Shown: positions 22,852-34,212, counted from the stretch's first letter. The stretch: DNA of 59,385 nt from Conidiobolus incongruus B7586 (GCA_000697335.1 JNEM01011972.1:1-59385), one strand, 5' to 3'. Translations and numbers: made by a program. The notes: generated by a model not told the origin, from the sequence alone.

Positions 22852-24430
22852 ATGCATTATGATATACCGTTCTTATTAATGAAAAAAGCTGTCGCTGGCA
22901 TAATGCGAAATCAAGTCAAAGTAGATGCCACCACAGATCATGTTTGTAATACTTTAGCTGATATATCATCACTATACTTGGAGAAGCTTTCACTATATAT
23001 GAAAAAATCCGCTGAACTATCTGGTCGAACAAAGGTATGTTTAGAGGACGTTTTAACCATTTTTGAAGATTGGGGGATTGATATTGAGGAATTATCCGAA
23101 GAAAACATTATCCCCTATGAAGCTCAACCAAATGGCTTGAATCATACTTCATGTAAGGTGTATTTTCTATGGTTTAACGATACTTGAATAACCTATTATT
23201 CTCTCAATAGCTAATCTCATAAATACTCCTTCAAGTCCTATTTCTGTATATGAATATAACAATCATGATACGAACATTGAGCCAGATTACTGTGACTTGA
23301 AACATTCAGAAGAAATAGATGATACCTTTTTGAATAAGTCAGCGTCAGATGAGTCTATCGATTTCGAAGCTCATCTGAAGTTGAATGAGCCTACCAGCGA
23401 AGAATGCTTCGTTAAGAGCTTACCTGAAAAGCCTCAGAAGATAGAGTCATTGAAAGAAATTGATCCTGAGGTATCACTTAGCTCATCATCATCTCTTCCT
23501 ACTGTTTCATCAAGCACAAATCGACCGCGAAAAAATACTCGAACCGAAATCGAAGATCTGACCAAACCATTAGAAACCGATTCAATGCATGCTATCAAGA
23601 GACTCGGTAATAAGCGCTTGAAGATTCAGTCTAGTACAAAGATCACCTTTAATGATATAGTGAACCAGCATGATCAGGCTTTTTTTAAAATGCTTACCGA
23701 CTTGAAATTAAACAATGATTTGCATGAGATCGAAAGAAAAAACCCTCTCATGGGCATAGATATCGTCATTAATCAAAATCAATCTAATCCAGATACCCAC
23801 GGTCTTCCTTATCTTCCCTTTTTTTCTCCCATTGACGTCCTATTCCATCAAAATGTTCCTTCAATAACAAAATCTGATTTTGTATCCTCCATCGTCCCCC
23901 CTATGTCACGTGAGGAATTCCTAACAGTGGGCACTATTCCTCAGCCTACATGGCTCCAACCATTATCTTCTCCTCCTGCTCCTCCTACTCCAGTCAAAAA
24001 GTCTAGCAGAAGGTCTGCTGGTCATTCTTTTACATCAGATTCCCCTGCTCCAAAAATCAAGCTTACATTTAAAAACTCAACTTCTCCATCAGAACATGAC
24101 ACCCGCTCACTGAATGACCAACCAATTAGTCCTCTACCAGAATCTAGGCATCGTTCAAATTCCAACGATGAATTTTCAATAGTTACATCTAATCAATCTG
24201 AAGATATAGCTTCACATTTATATCAAAATGGAGCAAACTCAGAGAGAATTAATTGCATTTGTCAAAGGCCTGATTTTGATGATGGTCTATTTATGATTTC
24301 ATGCGATAAATGCCTAGAATGGTTTCATGGTAACTGTGTAGGTGTGTTTCCTCATCAAGAATTAAACTCATGGTATTGTCCAAGATGTATCCATCGAAAA
24401 AGAGAGAAGGCTAGACGAAAAGCATTATGA
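22852..24430 (+). CDS. TAF3: TAF3-like TFIID subunit: histone fold plus PHD finger
   Basis: Two exons, 22852-23152 and 23211-24430, with a 58-bp intron; 506 aa. Residues of about 5-80 form a BTP/bromodomain-associated histone fold (LMKKAVAGIM, VCNTLADISSLYLEKL, LSGRTKVCLEDVLTIFEDWGI). The middle 350 residues are low-complexity, Ser/Pro/Lys-rich. A C-terminal PHD finger (about residues 447-495) has the full C4HC3 set: CICQ, SCDKC, WFHGNC, WYCPRC. This order is that of metazoan TAF3, which pairs with TAF10 in TFIID and reads H3K4me3 through the PHD; the aromatic W before FH in ECLEWFHG-type fingers fits methyl-lysine reading. Yeast Taf3 lacks the PHD. Alternatives such as TAF8 or Spp1 fit less well. 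Stop is TGA. Convergent with FOL3, 136 bp away. Confidence 0.85.
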
Positions 24431-24566
24431 GATCTCACTGTTATCTGTATTATTATCACCTTAATTTAAAATTAAATCTAAATTTTGTTTGAATCAATTT
24501 TATTAAATTTAAATTATAACTGGTTAAATATATTAATAAAGTATATATCTTTGCTCTCAGTAGCTC

Positions 24567-25820
24567 TTACAATTCAATGTTGTAATGTTGAAATATTTGT
24601 CCAACCAAGTATAATGAACCACAGATCACTACCAACTCACCATCTTGAATGGTCGCAGCTATTTGTTCGAAAGCTTGGCTAAAGTGATTAAAGTGTTTGA
24701 TATCTTTGCATTTAATGCTTGAAAGTTGAGACAATTCGGTGGGATCGCAACTAGAAATCCATGGCATATCTTGTGGAGTATCGAATGGTACAAAATAGAT
24801 GCTGTCATTTGAGTTCAACAAAATGGATAAGATTTCCTCAACATTTTTGCCTTGAGTGGACGCATATATCCAATGAATTTTAGATGATTTTTGCTTATTT
24901 ATATATATTTTCAACTCTTTAGCTGCGTCTGCATTGTGGGCACCATCAATCAATACATGATTTAAAGGATGAAGATCAATCCATTGTAATCTGCCTGGCC
25001 AAACAGTTTGGTGTAAACTTTTTTCAATGATATCTTTATTTAGGTTGAATCCGTGATGGGCTATTAAAACTTCTAGAACATCAATACTACACGCTACATT
25101 TTGCAATTGAAAGTCACCCTCAAGCGATAAATTAAAATGATACTGCTTTGTAGAAACTTGGCTATCGTAAATAAATTGGGTGTTGGAATTATTTTCAAAG
25201 GGATAGGCTATTGACGAGCGATAAAGTTTGCAATTAATAGACTTAGCTTGAGATTCAAAAACTTGCATAACCTCGTCATACTTTTGATGTGAAATGACGC
25301 AGTAACCGTTAGACTTAAAAATACCAGATTTTTGAACAGCTATCTCTTTCACTGTGCTACCTAGCCATGCTTGATGATCCAACCCCACAGAACTAACAAC
25401 GGAGACCAAATTATCTGCAAAGACGTTAGTAGCATCATTCAAACCGCCCATTCCAACTTCGATAATAGCGATTTCCACTTTTTGTTTATAAAAATATTGA
25501 AAAGCTATGCTTGTAAGTAGTTCAAAATTGGTTAATTTCACTTGACATTTTTCAGCCTCAGATTCTATCTCAGTCTTAATTTGATTATATTCGATTAAAG
25601 ATATTTTAATTCCACCAACTCTGATACATTCATTAACTTGAATCAAGTGGGGAGAGTTGAACTTTCCTACCTTGAACTTGTGATTCAGCAATGTAGTCTC
25701 AAGATATGAACAAATAGAGCCCTTCCCGTTGGTACCAGTAATGTGTATTACTTTGAATTGATTTTGAGGCGATTTTAAACTAGTTAGTACTTTAGTTATC
25801 CTATCAAGAGATAAGTCCAT
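24567..25820 (-). CDS. FOL3: Dihydrofolate synthase / folylpolyglutamate synthase family (FOL3-type)
   Basis: Single exon, 417 aa, Mur-ligase fold. The P-loop GTNGKGS is at residues 29-35, followed by NSPHLIQVNECIRV (substrate loop), EVGMGGLNDATNVF (Mg-binding region), VGLDHQAWLG and, in the C-terminal domain, LIDGAHNADAAKEL. These are the family signatures. GTNGKGS plus SPHL..VNE and the compact length fit the dihydrofolate synthase FOL3 (yeast 427 aa) better than the longer mitochondrial/cytosolic polyglutamate synthase MET7, which has GTKGKGS. The enzyme joins glutamate to dihydropteroate using ATP, in de novo folate synthesis. No presequence is visible, so it is likely cytosolic. The start is the first ATG after an in-frame A+T-rich leader. 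Confidence 0.88.
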   Translation of the reverse strand: MDLSLDRITKVLTSLKSPQNQFKVIHITGTNGKGSICSYLETTLLNHKFKVGKFNSPHLIQVNECIRVGGIKISLIEYNQIKTEIESEAEKCQVKLTNFELLTSIAFQYFYKQKVEIAIIEVGMGGLNDATNVFADNLVSVVSSVGLDHQAWLGSTVKEIAVQKSGIFKSNGYCVISHQKYDEVMQVFESQAKSINCKLYRSSIAYPFENNSNTQFIYDSQVSTKQYHFNLSLEGDFQLQNVACSIDVLEVLIAHHGFNLNKDIIEKSLHQTVWPGRLQWIDLHPLNHVLIDGAHNADAAKELKIYINKQKSSKIHWIYASTQGKNVEEILSILLNSNDSIYFVPFDTPQDMPWISSCDPTELSQLSSIKCKDIKHFNHFSQAFEQIAATIQDGELVVICGSLYLVGQIFQHYNIEL

Positions 25821-26314
25821 TACAAAAAGATAGTGTTTAAATTGAGAGACTGAATTAAATAGATAAGCAAAATTTTTATGACTTTGTGATTTTTAATTTA
25901 TGTATATTACAAAATTGTTTTTTACCAAGACATTTTTTAATTAGAAAGGTATGTGTTCAACGATAAAAATCATTGGCTAAATAATCTTTGATGACATAAT
26001 TTAAATTACAAATATAGTAATATAACTTAGCACAATAAAAATTCACCAAAATTTAACGAATTAATAACGTTTAATTAATTCTTGATTTAAAACATTCAAG
26101 AAAGTCTATTTTGATTTTATATATAATTTCTAATTTTTTATAATACAGTTTGATAAATGTTATTAGTATATATATGAACATTTCCATATAGTCAATAATA
26201 ATTTAAAATTGATTCTATGAATTATAATGTATTTAAAAATATTTAAACTTTTAAAACTAATAAAAGTTTTATATAGATTAAATTAATAAAAATATTTATA
26301 TAATATATTAAAAA
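25821..26314. other. Intergenic spacer FOL3-PDAT
   Basis: About 490 bp of A+T-rich DNA: promoter of FOL3 on the left and 3' flank of the PDAT gene on the right. No other feature seen. Confidence 0.55.
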
Positions 26315-28327
26315 TCAAAATAATTTGATCTTCTTGGCTATTTTCTTAATACTGCTGGTAATTTGATCCTGAATGTCATCAGTTTCAAAGCCAGTTGCAA
26401 TTCTTAAAATATCATAAGTCACCTGGTGATTACCCAGAATATTGATATGTTCAGAAGTATTTTGTCCACCTCGAATATCCTCATAAATTGGAGATGATTG
26501 ATCCTCAAACTCTCGAGTTATCACCTTTACATTACCCGGGTTGTACAGCTTATTTTTCCATCCTTCAACACACATATAACCTAAACTAATCAATGGAACT
26601 GATCCGTCACCAGGACCCTGACGCACTCCGGATAAAGTTTCACGGTTAGGGAGATTAACAGACGAATCGATCGCAAACATGGGATTAGGTGTGTAAAAAT
26701 AATTTCTCTCAGTACTTAGACCATAGCCATACATACAATAAATTTTCAAAGAAGGAGCATTAGGAAGTTGACTTTCTAAAGGATTAGACCATGTAGCAGG
26801 ATTATCAGGTTCCATCTCAGACTCTGATTTGGCTAGCCCCCAACTGTATATCTTTTTCATCCTTTCAGCATATTTCTTACCAGTTTCATTAAATAATAAT
26901 TCGATTGTATCTTCCAGGGTAAGGTTATTAAAGCTTTTATGTTTAGGAATATCATGGTGAATCTCATCTCCCTTGTAATGAGTAGTAGAATGAGTAAGTT
27001 CGTCTTTTGGTAAAAACTGGATAAAGTTTCCATAGGATCCCTCAAATTTATGATCCTCAGAATCATCAGGAGCACCTTTGTTATCTCCCCAAACTGCATT
27101 TCCTCCCTTTGGAATCATACTTGCCATACCACCCCAGTTTCTAAAAATATCAATGCGATCTTGTTGGGTTAAAAAACGATCAAGCAAAAATTGTGCCATA
27201 GGTTGTACAGTTTCGCGTTGTTCCCCACTTAAAATACTTGGAATAGATTTGACTGCACCTAGCATTGTACCTGCAATATTGACTACTGAGTCGATATGCT
27301 CTTCAACCCACTTTTTACCACCTTTACCACCTAAATCACTTTCTACCCAATGTAAAAAGTATAAAAGTACTGATCCACCCATTGAATGGCACAGAATAAC
27401 TGCTTTTTCGCCTTCAGCCTTTACTGTGATTTCGATAGTGGCCTTCAATTTGGTAAAATACTTGTCTCTCTTCTCTAAATCAGGGTATGCCAGACGCCAA
27501 TCATATGCTGCTAAATGTAAATTGTTATTATCATATCCAACAGCAGCCATATTTTCAATAATCTTTGCCCAGATCCAATAACCTGTAACAAAATAATCGG
27601 CAGCATCTAGACCTTGTGCAGCTCTTAATTTAAAGTCAGGAGGATCTAACCCAGTTTCGGGGTCTAGCATAATGTGCTTCATCCATAACTGCTTGTCCAT
27701 TAGGATAGTTTGAAACATATTCATTGTACCCCACATACGTTTTCTGAAGTACTTTTTGCTTTCTTCTCCTAGTCCCCAACTTTCAAGCCCAGAGCTGATT
27801 ATTCCTGGAATGATAATAACAGGGTGCTTATTTGTGACGTTTTTGGCTCTGAGGCTGAAACCAGGTTGTAATTCTTCATTCGAAACTTGCTTACTAGGTG
27901 GGAATAAACGATCAGTCATAGCAGTAAAAAAATCATTTTGTTCAGCGAAACCTTCGGGAAGGTATTGTCTCATTAATGAATCCACATTTGTAGTCGTCTC
28001 AAGTTGAAATTTCTGAATCCAGAGAGGAATTTCAGGAAAAGTATCTGGTTGTGTATGCTGTAAAATTAAAAAGAAAGCGATAAGGAATCCTACAAAGCCA
28101 CCGAGTAAGAAGAAAACACGACGTCTCGTAGTCTTTTGAATTCGACCATCTTTGTTAACTGAGCTTTGAAATACGGAATCCGAAATCATATCTGAAAAAC
28201 TTTTATTCTTTTTCAAAGAAGGTCTTTTATTAGTTTGATTCTCTTCTATTGCTCTATTCAACACCTTATCATCTTCATCATCTCTTATTTTGATTTTTTT
28301 ACTTTTACGATTTTTCAAATCTTTCAT
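26315..28327 (-). CDS. LRO1: Phospholipid:diacylglycerol acyltransferase
   Basis: Single exon, 670 aa (yeast Lro1 is 661). A basic cytosolic tail of about 70 residues with Lys/Arg clusters precedes one membrane helix (about residues 71-91, VFFLLGGFVGFLIAFFLIL). The lumenal LCAT-like alpha/beta-hydrolase domain follows: HPVIIIPGIISSGLESWG, AAYDWRLAYPD, the nucleophile elbow CHSMGG with Ser at about 315, the Asp region GDGSVPLISLGY and the His region HINILGNHQ. All three catalytic residues appear present. The enzyme moves the sn-2 acyl chain of phosphatidylethanolamine or phosphatidylcholine onto diacylglycerol, making triacylglycerol in the ER. Stop is TGA. A probable solo LTR begins about 60 bp upstream of the start codon, inside the promoter area, in the opposite orientation. 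Confidence 0.95.
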   Translation of the reverse strand: MKDLKNRKSKKIKIRDDEDDKVLNRAIEENQTNKRPSLKKNKSFSDMISDSVFQSSVNKDGRIQKTTRRRVFFLLGGFVGFLIAFFLILQHTQPDTFPEIPLWIQKFQLETTTNVDSLMRQYLPEGFAEQNDFFTAMTDRLFPPSKQVSNEELQPGFSLRAKNVTNKHPVIIIPGIISSGLESWGLGEESKKYFRKRMWGTMNMFQTILMDKQLWMKHIMLDPETGLDPPDFKLRAAQGLDAADYFVTGYWIWAKIIENMAAVGYDNNNLHLAAYDWRLAYPDLEKRDKYFTKLKATIEITVKAEGEKAVILCHSMGGSVLLYFLHWVESDLGGKGGKKWVEEHIDSVVNIAGTMLGAVKSIPSILSGEQRETVQPMAQFLLDRFLTQQDRIDIFRNWGGMASMIPKGGNAVWGDNKGAPDDSEDHKFEGSYGNFIQFLPKDELTHSTTHYKGDEIHHDIPKHKSFNNLTLEDTIELLFNETGKKYAERMKKIYSWGLAKSESEMEPDNPATWSNPLESQLPNAPSLKIYCMYGYGLSTERNYFYTPNPMFAIDSSVNLPNRETLSGVRQGPGDGSVPLISLGYMCVEGWKNKLYNPGNVKVITREFEDQSSPIYEDIRGGQNTSEHINILGNHQVTYDILRIATGFETDDIQDQITSSIKKIAKKIKLF

Positions 28328-28387
28328 TTTTTATTAAAAGTAATAATATATTATTTAAAAGAAATAAATATAATTAAGTTAATATAT

Positions 28388-28721
28388 TGTCACGAATCAG
28401 GAGACTCCTCTCCTACTAAATTTGCTTACATCAACTTAATATAAGGGTCATTCCCCTTCACATGATCGCCCACTCCAGTTCTATCATTTGATTGGCTGAT
28501 TATAAACTCCACCGGAAAACTTAATAAATCGCCTTACCCTATTCACTCTATATAAAACTAGGAATTAGAGCTATCCTCAACAAGACAAGCTCGATCTGGG
28601 TCCTCCCAGCTATCTACATTAAGCCAATAAACTCCCTCCCTCCCTAACAGTTACCCGGAATTTCCCAGATCTCTCTCTTGTATTTAAATTAATCCGAACA
28701 CGGCTTTCCCAACTCGTGCTA
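28388..28721 (+). mobile_element. Probable solo LTR (Ty3/gypsy-like fossil)
   Basis: A 334-bp block clearly less A+T-rich than its surroundings. It starts TGTCACGA and ends TCGTGCTA, an imperfect terminal inverted pair of the kind seen in Ty3/gypsy LTRs. ATAT stands on both sides (28384-28387, 28722-28725) as a possible short target duplication, though this is weak in such DNA. Inside, in the right order, are a TATATAAAA promoter box (about 28549-28556) and an AATAAA poly(A) signal (about 28626-28631). No internal retroelement region or second LTR was seen, so it looks like a solo LTR left by recombination. Confidence 0.5.
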
Positions 28722-30390
28722 ATATTGGTTTTAGCAAATTTATATCTTTCATTAAATGGTAATTAAATTAGCAAATGATATAAATCTGACATCATCACTT
28801 TTTTAATCCATTCACCAAATAAATTTTGGATAATTTCAAATCAAATCATTTCATAATTTAACATCTGGAATTTGATATTTTGGTAAGGATATAAAATAAA
28901 TGTACCTGAGATATCTTTATTAGCTATATTTAATATTAAAGTTGGTATTATAATCATATGCTTTTATAAATTTTATTTTAAATTAATTAGCTTAGCCCTT
29001 AATTTGAAATTATAGCAATCAAGTTTGAAAATAATAAATTATTTATGATATCATCCTTCATAGAACTGAATTAGTTCTCAAGTTATTGCAATTGAGCATT
29101 AATAGAACCTCAATGTTCTTTTATTCGACATATTAGTATTTATAGTTAATAACAGGTATTTGTTTTTAACCATATTATATTAAATAAATACTGAGAAATC
29201 AAACTTTATATACAACTCCTAAAGAATTAAATTATAAAATTATGGAATTATAATAAAATTGATGTTTGGTTGAATATCTGTAATATTATTATAAGCATAT
29301 TGAATAATACCAACAATCAAACTTAAAGCGATGATATATTATTTAATAATATGATACTTTAAAATATCGAAATATCCAGAATACCCGGAGTGGGAAAAAA
29401 ATTCACACCTTTGTTGGACAACTATTATTTTGATTTAATCGCTTATTATATCTTGCAATTGAGCGAATATTGATATATAACTTATTACTTATAGCATTGA
29501 GCTACATAAGATCATCATCAATGCTGATCTTCAATATAACTCAGCATCATAAGTATTTTCCAAAGCCCTGAATATATCACTTAGAATTTGCCCTGAAATC
29601 ATTGGTTGAATTTTTTTTCAAATTGCTAGAAAATAAACAAAAGATAATTAATTACAGCATCTAGATTTTATTGTAAACAAATTGACAATAATTTGAGTAT
29701 ATTGTACAAGAATTAAGAAATTTCTCTGATAGTATATATTCAAAAAAATACAATCAATTAATAAGCAAAAATTTTAAAACTTGTGGGTATTAATATATTT
29801 GACTTTATATTTAATGACAAAACATTAATATAATTGTAAATTATATACATTTATTAAATAACATAGCTTAATAAATATGCTCTCAAATCAATTTGATATG
29901 TTTTGAATCTTCATCAAGATTATATAGATCAACCAATTCTTACAATGTGATTATGTTCAAAGCTCTTAAAATATAAATTCCATATTAGAATCAACATATT
30001 ATAAAATATATTCATTCAAATTATTTATATCCATATAAAATGTTTTGGATTTCATATTTTCAAAAAATATTTTTTTAAAGCTCCAAATAATGCGATAATT
30101 GAACACAAAATTTCATGTCTTTACTTGCAATTTTAATATATATTGTATTATCATATTTTTATTCTCAAAATATTACATATGAATTGATATTAGATAAATC
30201 AAACTAGCCGATAATATAAAACAAAAATGCTATTTATATAATAATTGTATTAACTAATGCTAAGCTATTTCAATAATTTTTAAAAACAGAGAGGAATAAA
30301 CTCAAAATATTATTGTTATTCAATTATTTTACTTATATATTATTTATTTTTATTAAGTTAATTGTGCTAAATACATTGAATATTTGATAA
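28722..30390. other. Gene-free stretch
   Basis: About 1.7 kb of A+T-rich DNA between the LTR-like block and the ABC transporter gene. No coding frame, tRNA or repeat recognised. Confidence 0.55.
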
Positions 30391-33300
30391 TTAGTGATTT
30401 TGATTGAGGTTTTGTTGATTAACCATATTATAGTAAACGCCTTTCTTTTCCAATAGTTCTTTATGAGTTCCTCTTTCGACTATATAGCCCTTGTCAAATA
30501 CAAGAATTACATCAGCCTTTTGAATAGTGGAGAGTCTGTGAGCAATAGCCAACGTGGTTCTTCCTTGACTAGCATTATCAAGAGCTTCTTGAACGACCTT
30601 TTCACTTTCCGCGTCTAAGGCGGAAGTGGCTTCGTCAAGTAATAAGATGCTTGGGTTACGAATCAAAGCACGAGCAATTGCAACACGTTGCTTCTGACCT
30701 CCAGAAAGCTGTGTTCCTTTACTACCAACATTTGTATTATAACCATTGGGAAGAGTCATAACAAAATTGTGAAGATTAGCTTGTTTGGCAGCTTGTTCGA
30801 TTTGTCCTTGAGTGGGCTTGGCTTGGTCGGAACGAGCTCCTGAAGCAATGTTTTCTCCAATAGTCATGTCATAGAGAGAAGGTTCTTGGCCAACTAACGC
30901 AATATGAGATCTCAATGAAGGCAAATGGTAATCTCTAAGATCTACACCATCGATCTTGATGCACCCTTTGGTAACATCATAGAATCTTTCAACCAACGAA
31001 ATGATGGTACTCTTACCACAACCACTGGGTCCTACAAGAGCAATAAATTGACCGGGTTGTGCCGTAAAATTGACACCTCTCAAAACCTTAATGCCTGGTC
31101 TAGTAGGATAATAGAACTGAACACGTTCTACTTCGATTTTTCCTAATAATGGTTTGTCATTACCACCTGTGGGAAGTTGTTTACCAGGACATGAAGGAGT
31201 GGAATCAATTAAAGGCACCCTTTCAATTAAGCCGAACATTGATGTAGCACCTTTCCTAGCTTTAACAACGTTAGGGATAAAAGCCAAAAGACCACTTGCA
31301 GAACTAGCTCCATAAGCAAGAGCTGTAAAGATAGTGACAACTCCTTCGTAAGTGTATTCTCCACTTATGACTAATTTACCACCATACCAAAATACAAGAC
31401 CAAAAATCAAATACTCAATACCTCTTGATAAGGCAAAATAAAGCGTACTGTAGTAAGCTTTTTTAAATCCATATTTTAAAGGACCTTTCATGATATCATC
31501 ATAATAAGTGCAGATTGCTTCCTCTTGAGTCAAAGCAGCAACAGTTCTAACAGCACTTGTAGCCTCACATGCGATCTCGGATGATTTAGAATAGGCCTTG
31601 GCATTATGTTTTTGGAATCCTTCAAGTGACTTATCTTCAAAATATCCAGAAAAGAGGAGGATTGGTACACATACAGTTGCAACTAAAGCTAATTTCCATC
31701 CAAAAATAAAACTAACGACAATACTTCCAATCAAATTACAAGATGACTGGATGATGGATCCAAGGACTGCTCCTCCTAAACCAGAAATATCCTGAGGATC
31801 AGTGGACAACTTAGAAGTGATATTTCCTGTGGAGTTGGACGATCTATCAAACCATCCAGTTTCTTGCTTCAACACAGATTCGAAAGCACTAGTTCTCAAT
31901 TTGGTAGTTAGTTTGGTATCAACATAGTCCAAGAAATTTAATTGCATGAAGTTTGTTATCCAGATGATGACAGCAAGAACAATAAACATTAGAGCCCAGA
32001 ATTCTGCATCATTTTTCATCACTTCAATGTCTTTGGTTTCAAAAACTTTCAACATCTTAGCAAAGATAACAGCATAAGCAGGGTACGATAAACCAAGGAT
32101 AATGGCACCAAGTACTCCGAATACGAAATGTAATGCATGAGGTTTGTAGGCTCTGAAAATTTTTGAGAAGAACATGCGAAGAGTATACTGTGGATATACA
32201 TCTTCCTCGACAGAAGGATGAACACTTTTCTGGGATTCTCTGGTAGCGAATGGAAGTGCCGGATCTTCACCATTCCGAGTGCTAGGGCTACGTGTAATTT
32301 GGAAACCTACGGCACCTTTATCAATATGCATGTCATAATCTTCCTCACTCTCAGAATCATAATCAGCGTCCTTTCCTTTCTTGAGTTCTTGTAAGCTTAC
32401 CAATTTGCTATAAGGTCCTTCAGGGTTTGCTATGAGCTCATCATGAGAGCCTTGTTCCAAGATTCTACCTCTTTCCATAACAATGATCTTATCGGCATTT
32501 CGAATGGTAGATAAACGATGGGCGATGACAATGGTAGTTCTTCCTTCACTAGCACGATCTAAGGCTTCCTGTACCAAGACTTCAGATTGGGTGTCTAAAG
32601 CTGATGTGGCTTCATCAAGTAACAAGATTGGTGGATTTCTAACAATAGCTCTTGCAATTGCGATTCTCTGTTTTTGACCACCACTCAATAAGAAACCACG
32701 TTCACCGACTTGAGTATCATACTTAGCGGGAAGATTAGAAATAAAATCATGGGCATTAGCCATTTTACAGGCTTCAACAATAGCTTCTTGTTGCTTTTCT
32801 TCAGATTCATGCTCCAATGGGGTGCCAACAAGACCACGCTTAATATTTTCTCCAATTGTACCATTAAAAAGAATAGGCTCTTGAGCAACGAGACCGATCT
32901 GACGACGGAACCAACGAAGGTTAAGATCTTTGATAGGAATACCGTCCAATAAAATTTCACCACCATCAGGGTCGTAGTATCTTTCCAATAATTGTACTAC
33001 AGTTGATTTACCAGAACCACTGGCTCCTACGAGTGCGACAGTTTCACCATGCTTAGCGGTTAAACTAAGATCAGAGTAGATTTGAACCTCGGGACGAGAA
33101 GGATAGGTAAATTTGATATTTCTGAATTCAATGTTGCCATAGACTTTGGGGGGAGTTAATCCTTCATTAGATATGGGATCAATCTTACTCTTTCTGTCAA
33201 TGCATTGATAGAGTTTGGCAGCTGCTCCTTGAGCTTTCATAACAGATTGAACATAAGGTCCAATGCTACTTAAAGCGTAGGAACCCATCATGATAGCAAA

Positions 33301-34212
33301 GAACACTTGAACAATATTGGAAGGAGTAGAGAGTTCCCAGGCAACCAATCTAGAGCCATAGAAAAAGGCAAGAGCATATCCACAATACAAAATAAAAAAG
33401 ATTGCACCAATTCCTAGAGCAAAAATAGTGCTAGACTTAATACTCAATTTTTCACCTTCAATCAATCCCTTTTGATATCTTTGAGACATGCGTTTTTGCA
33501 AATTAAATGAAGTGATAGTTCGAATAGTAGAAATACACTCCTCGGCAATGGTTCCAGCAGATGAATACTTATCAAGAGACTTGGTACTATATTTGAGACC
33601 AATAATCATCATACCAGTGACTACAATGACCACGAATGGGACTAGACACATTAACATTAAACTTAATCTCCAGTCAGTACAAAAAGCAATAATAAAACCA
33701 CAAGCGAAGGTAGCAAAGTCATGAATAATCAAAACGAATTTTTCCGAAATACCCTCTTGCACACGATTTACATCACTAATAATACGAGTTGTCACTTCAC
33801 CAGCACCTAAATAGTCAAAGAAAGCAATTTCCTGCCTTAAGAGTCCCTGGAGGTATTTATTACGGATTTTATGAGTTACACGAGATCCAACCCAGTTAAA
33901 ACTAGACAAAAACATATAATTTGTAACAAAAACCCCAATAGCAAGATAAACAAAGTAAAGAGTGTATGCATTAACTTCACCTTGAAATTCGTCTGTAGAA
34001 ATCGCTCCCGATTGGAAATCCTGGAATAATTTTGTAAGACCCGCAAATAGTAAGGACATGGAAGGCAATGCAGCACCAGCAGCTGCAGCAGATATGGTGC
34101 CCACGAATAATAGAAGATGATCATAGCTGGTAGTAAAGCGGAATAGATCAAATACTCCTACATCAGGTATTTTTTCTTTATTATTTTTTGAATTCGAACC
34201 ACTCTTACCCAT
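30391..34212 (-). CDS. Full-length ABCB/MDR-type ABC transporter
   Basis: Intronless, 1273 aa, organised as TMD1-NBD1-TMD2-NBD2. Six membrane helices are expected in each TMD (from about residues 30 and 700). NBD1 (about 365-620) has Walker A GASGSGKST, signature LSGGQKQRIAIARA, Walker B ILLLDEATSALD and the H-loop IVIAHRLSTI. NBD2 (about 1030-1270) has GPSGCGKST, LSGGQKQRVAIARA, the same Walker B and AIAHRLSTI. Both ATP sites are therefore canonical, unlike asymmetric relatives. The charged linker at about 620-690 is acidic and Ser-rich, as in P-glycoproteins. Substrate is likely hydrophobic drugs, lipids or a lipopeptide; sequence cannot say. The long uninterrupted frame beside multi-exon neighbours is notable but not abnormal for this family in fungi. 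Confidence 0.96.
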   Translation of the reverse strand: MGKSGSNSKNNKEKIPDVGVFDLFRFTTSYDHLLLFVGTISAAAAGAALPSMSLLFAGLTKLFQDFQSGAISTDEFQGEVNAYTLYFVYLAIGVFVTNYMFLSSFNWVGSRVTHKIRNKYLQGLLRQEIAFFDYLGAGEVTTRIISDVNRVQEGISEKFVLIIHDFATFACGFIIAFCTDWRLSLMLMCLVPFVVIVVTGMMIIGLKYSTKSLDKYSSAGTIAEECISTIRTITSFNLQKRMSQRYQKGLIEGEKLSIKSSTIFALGIGAIFFILYCGYALAFFYGSRLVAWELSTPSNIVQVFFAIMMGSYALSSIGPYVQSVMKAQGAAAKLYQCIDRKSKIDPISNEGLTPPKVYGNIEFRNIKFTYPSRPEVQIYSDLSLTAKHGETVALVGASGSGKSTVVQLLERYYDPDGGEILLDGIPIKDLNLRWFRRQIGLVAQEPILFNGTIGENIKRGLVGTPLEHESEEKQQEAIVEACKMANAHDFISNLPAKYDTQVGERGFLLSGGQKQRIAIARAIVRNPPILLLDEATSALDTQSEVLVQEALDRASEGRTTIVIAHRLSTIRNADKIIVMERGRILEQGSHDELIANPEGPYSKLVSLQELKKGKDADYDSESEEDYDMHIDKGAVGFQITRSPSTRNGEDPALPFATRESQKSVHPSVEEDVYPQYTLRMFFSKIFRAYKPHALHFVFGVLGAIILGLSYPAYAVIFAKMLKVFETKDIEVMKNDAEFWALMFIVLAVIIWITNFMQLNFLDYVDTKLTTKLRTSAFESVLKQETGWFDRSSNSTGNITSKLSTDPQDISGLGGAVLGSIIQSSCNLIGSIVVSFIFGWKLALVATVCVPILLFSGYFEDKSLEGFQKHNAKAYSKSSEIACEATSAVRTVAALTQEEAICTYYDDIMKGPLKYGFKKAYYSTLYFALSRGIEYLIFGLVFWYGGKLVISGEYTYEGVVTIFTALAYGASSASGLLAFIPNVVKARKGATSMFGLIERVPLIDSTPSCPGKQLPTGGNDKPLLGKIEVERVQFYYPTRPGIKVLRGVNFTAQPGQFIALVGPSGCGKSTIISLVERFYDVTKGCIKIDGVDLRDYHLPSLRSHIALVGQEPSLYDMTIGENIASGARSDQAKPTQGQIEQAAKQANLHNFVMTLPNGYNTNVGSKGTQLSGGQKQRVAIARALIRNPSILLLDEATSALDAESEKVVQEALDNASQGRTTLAIAHRLSTIQKADVILVFDKGYIVERGTHKELLEKKGVYYNMVNQQNLNQNH

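Noticed and set aside
30391-34212. Half-size ABC transporter or fused paralogues
   Set aside because: One continuous frame holds two complete TMD-NBD halves with canonical motifs, as in ordinary P-glycoproteins.
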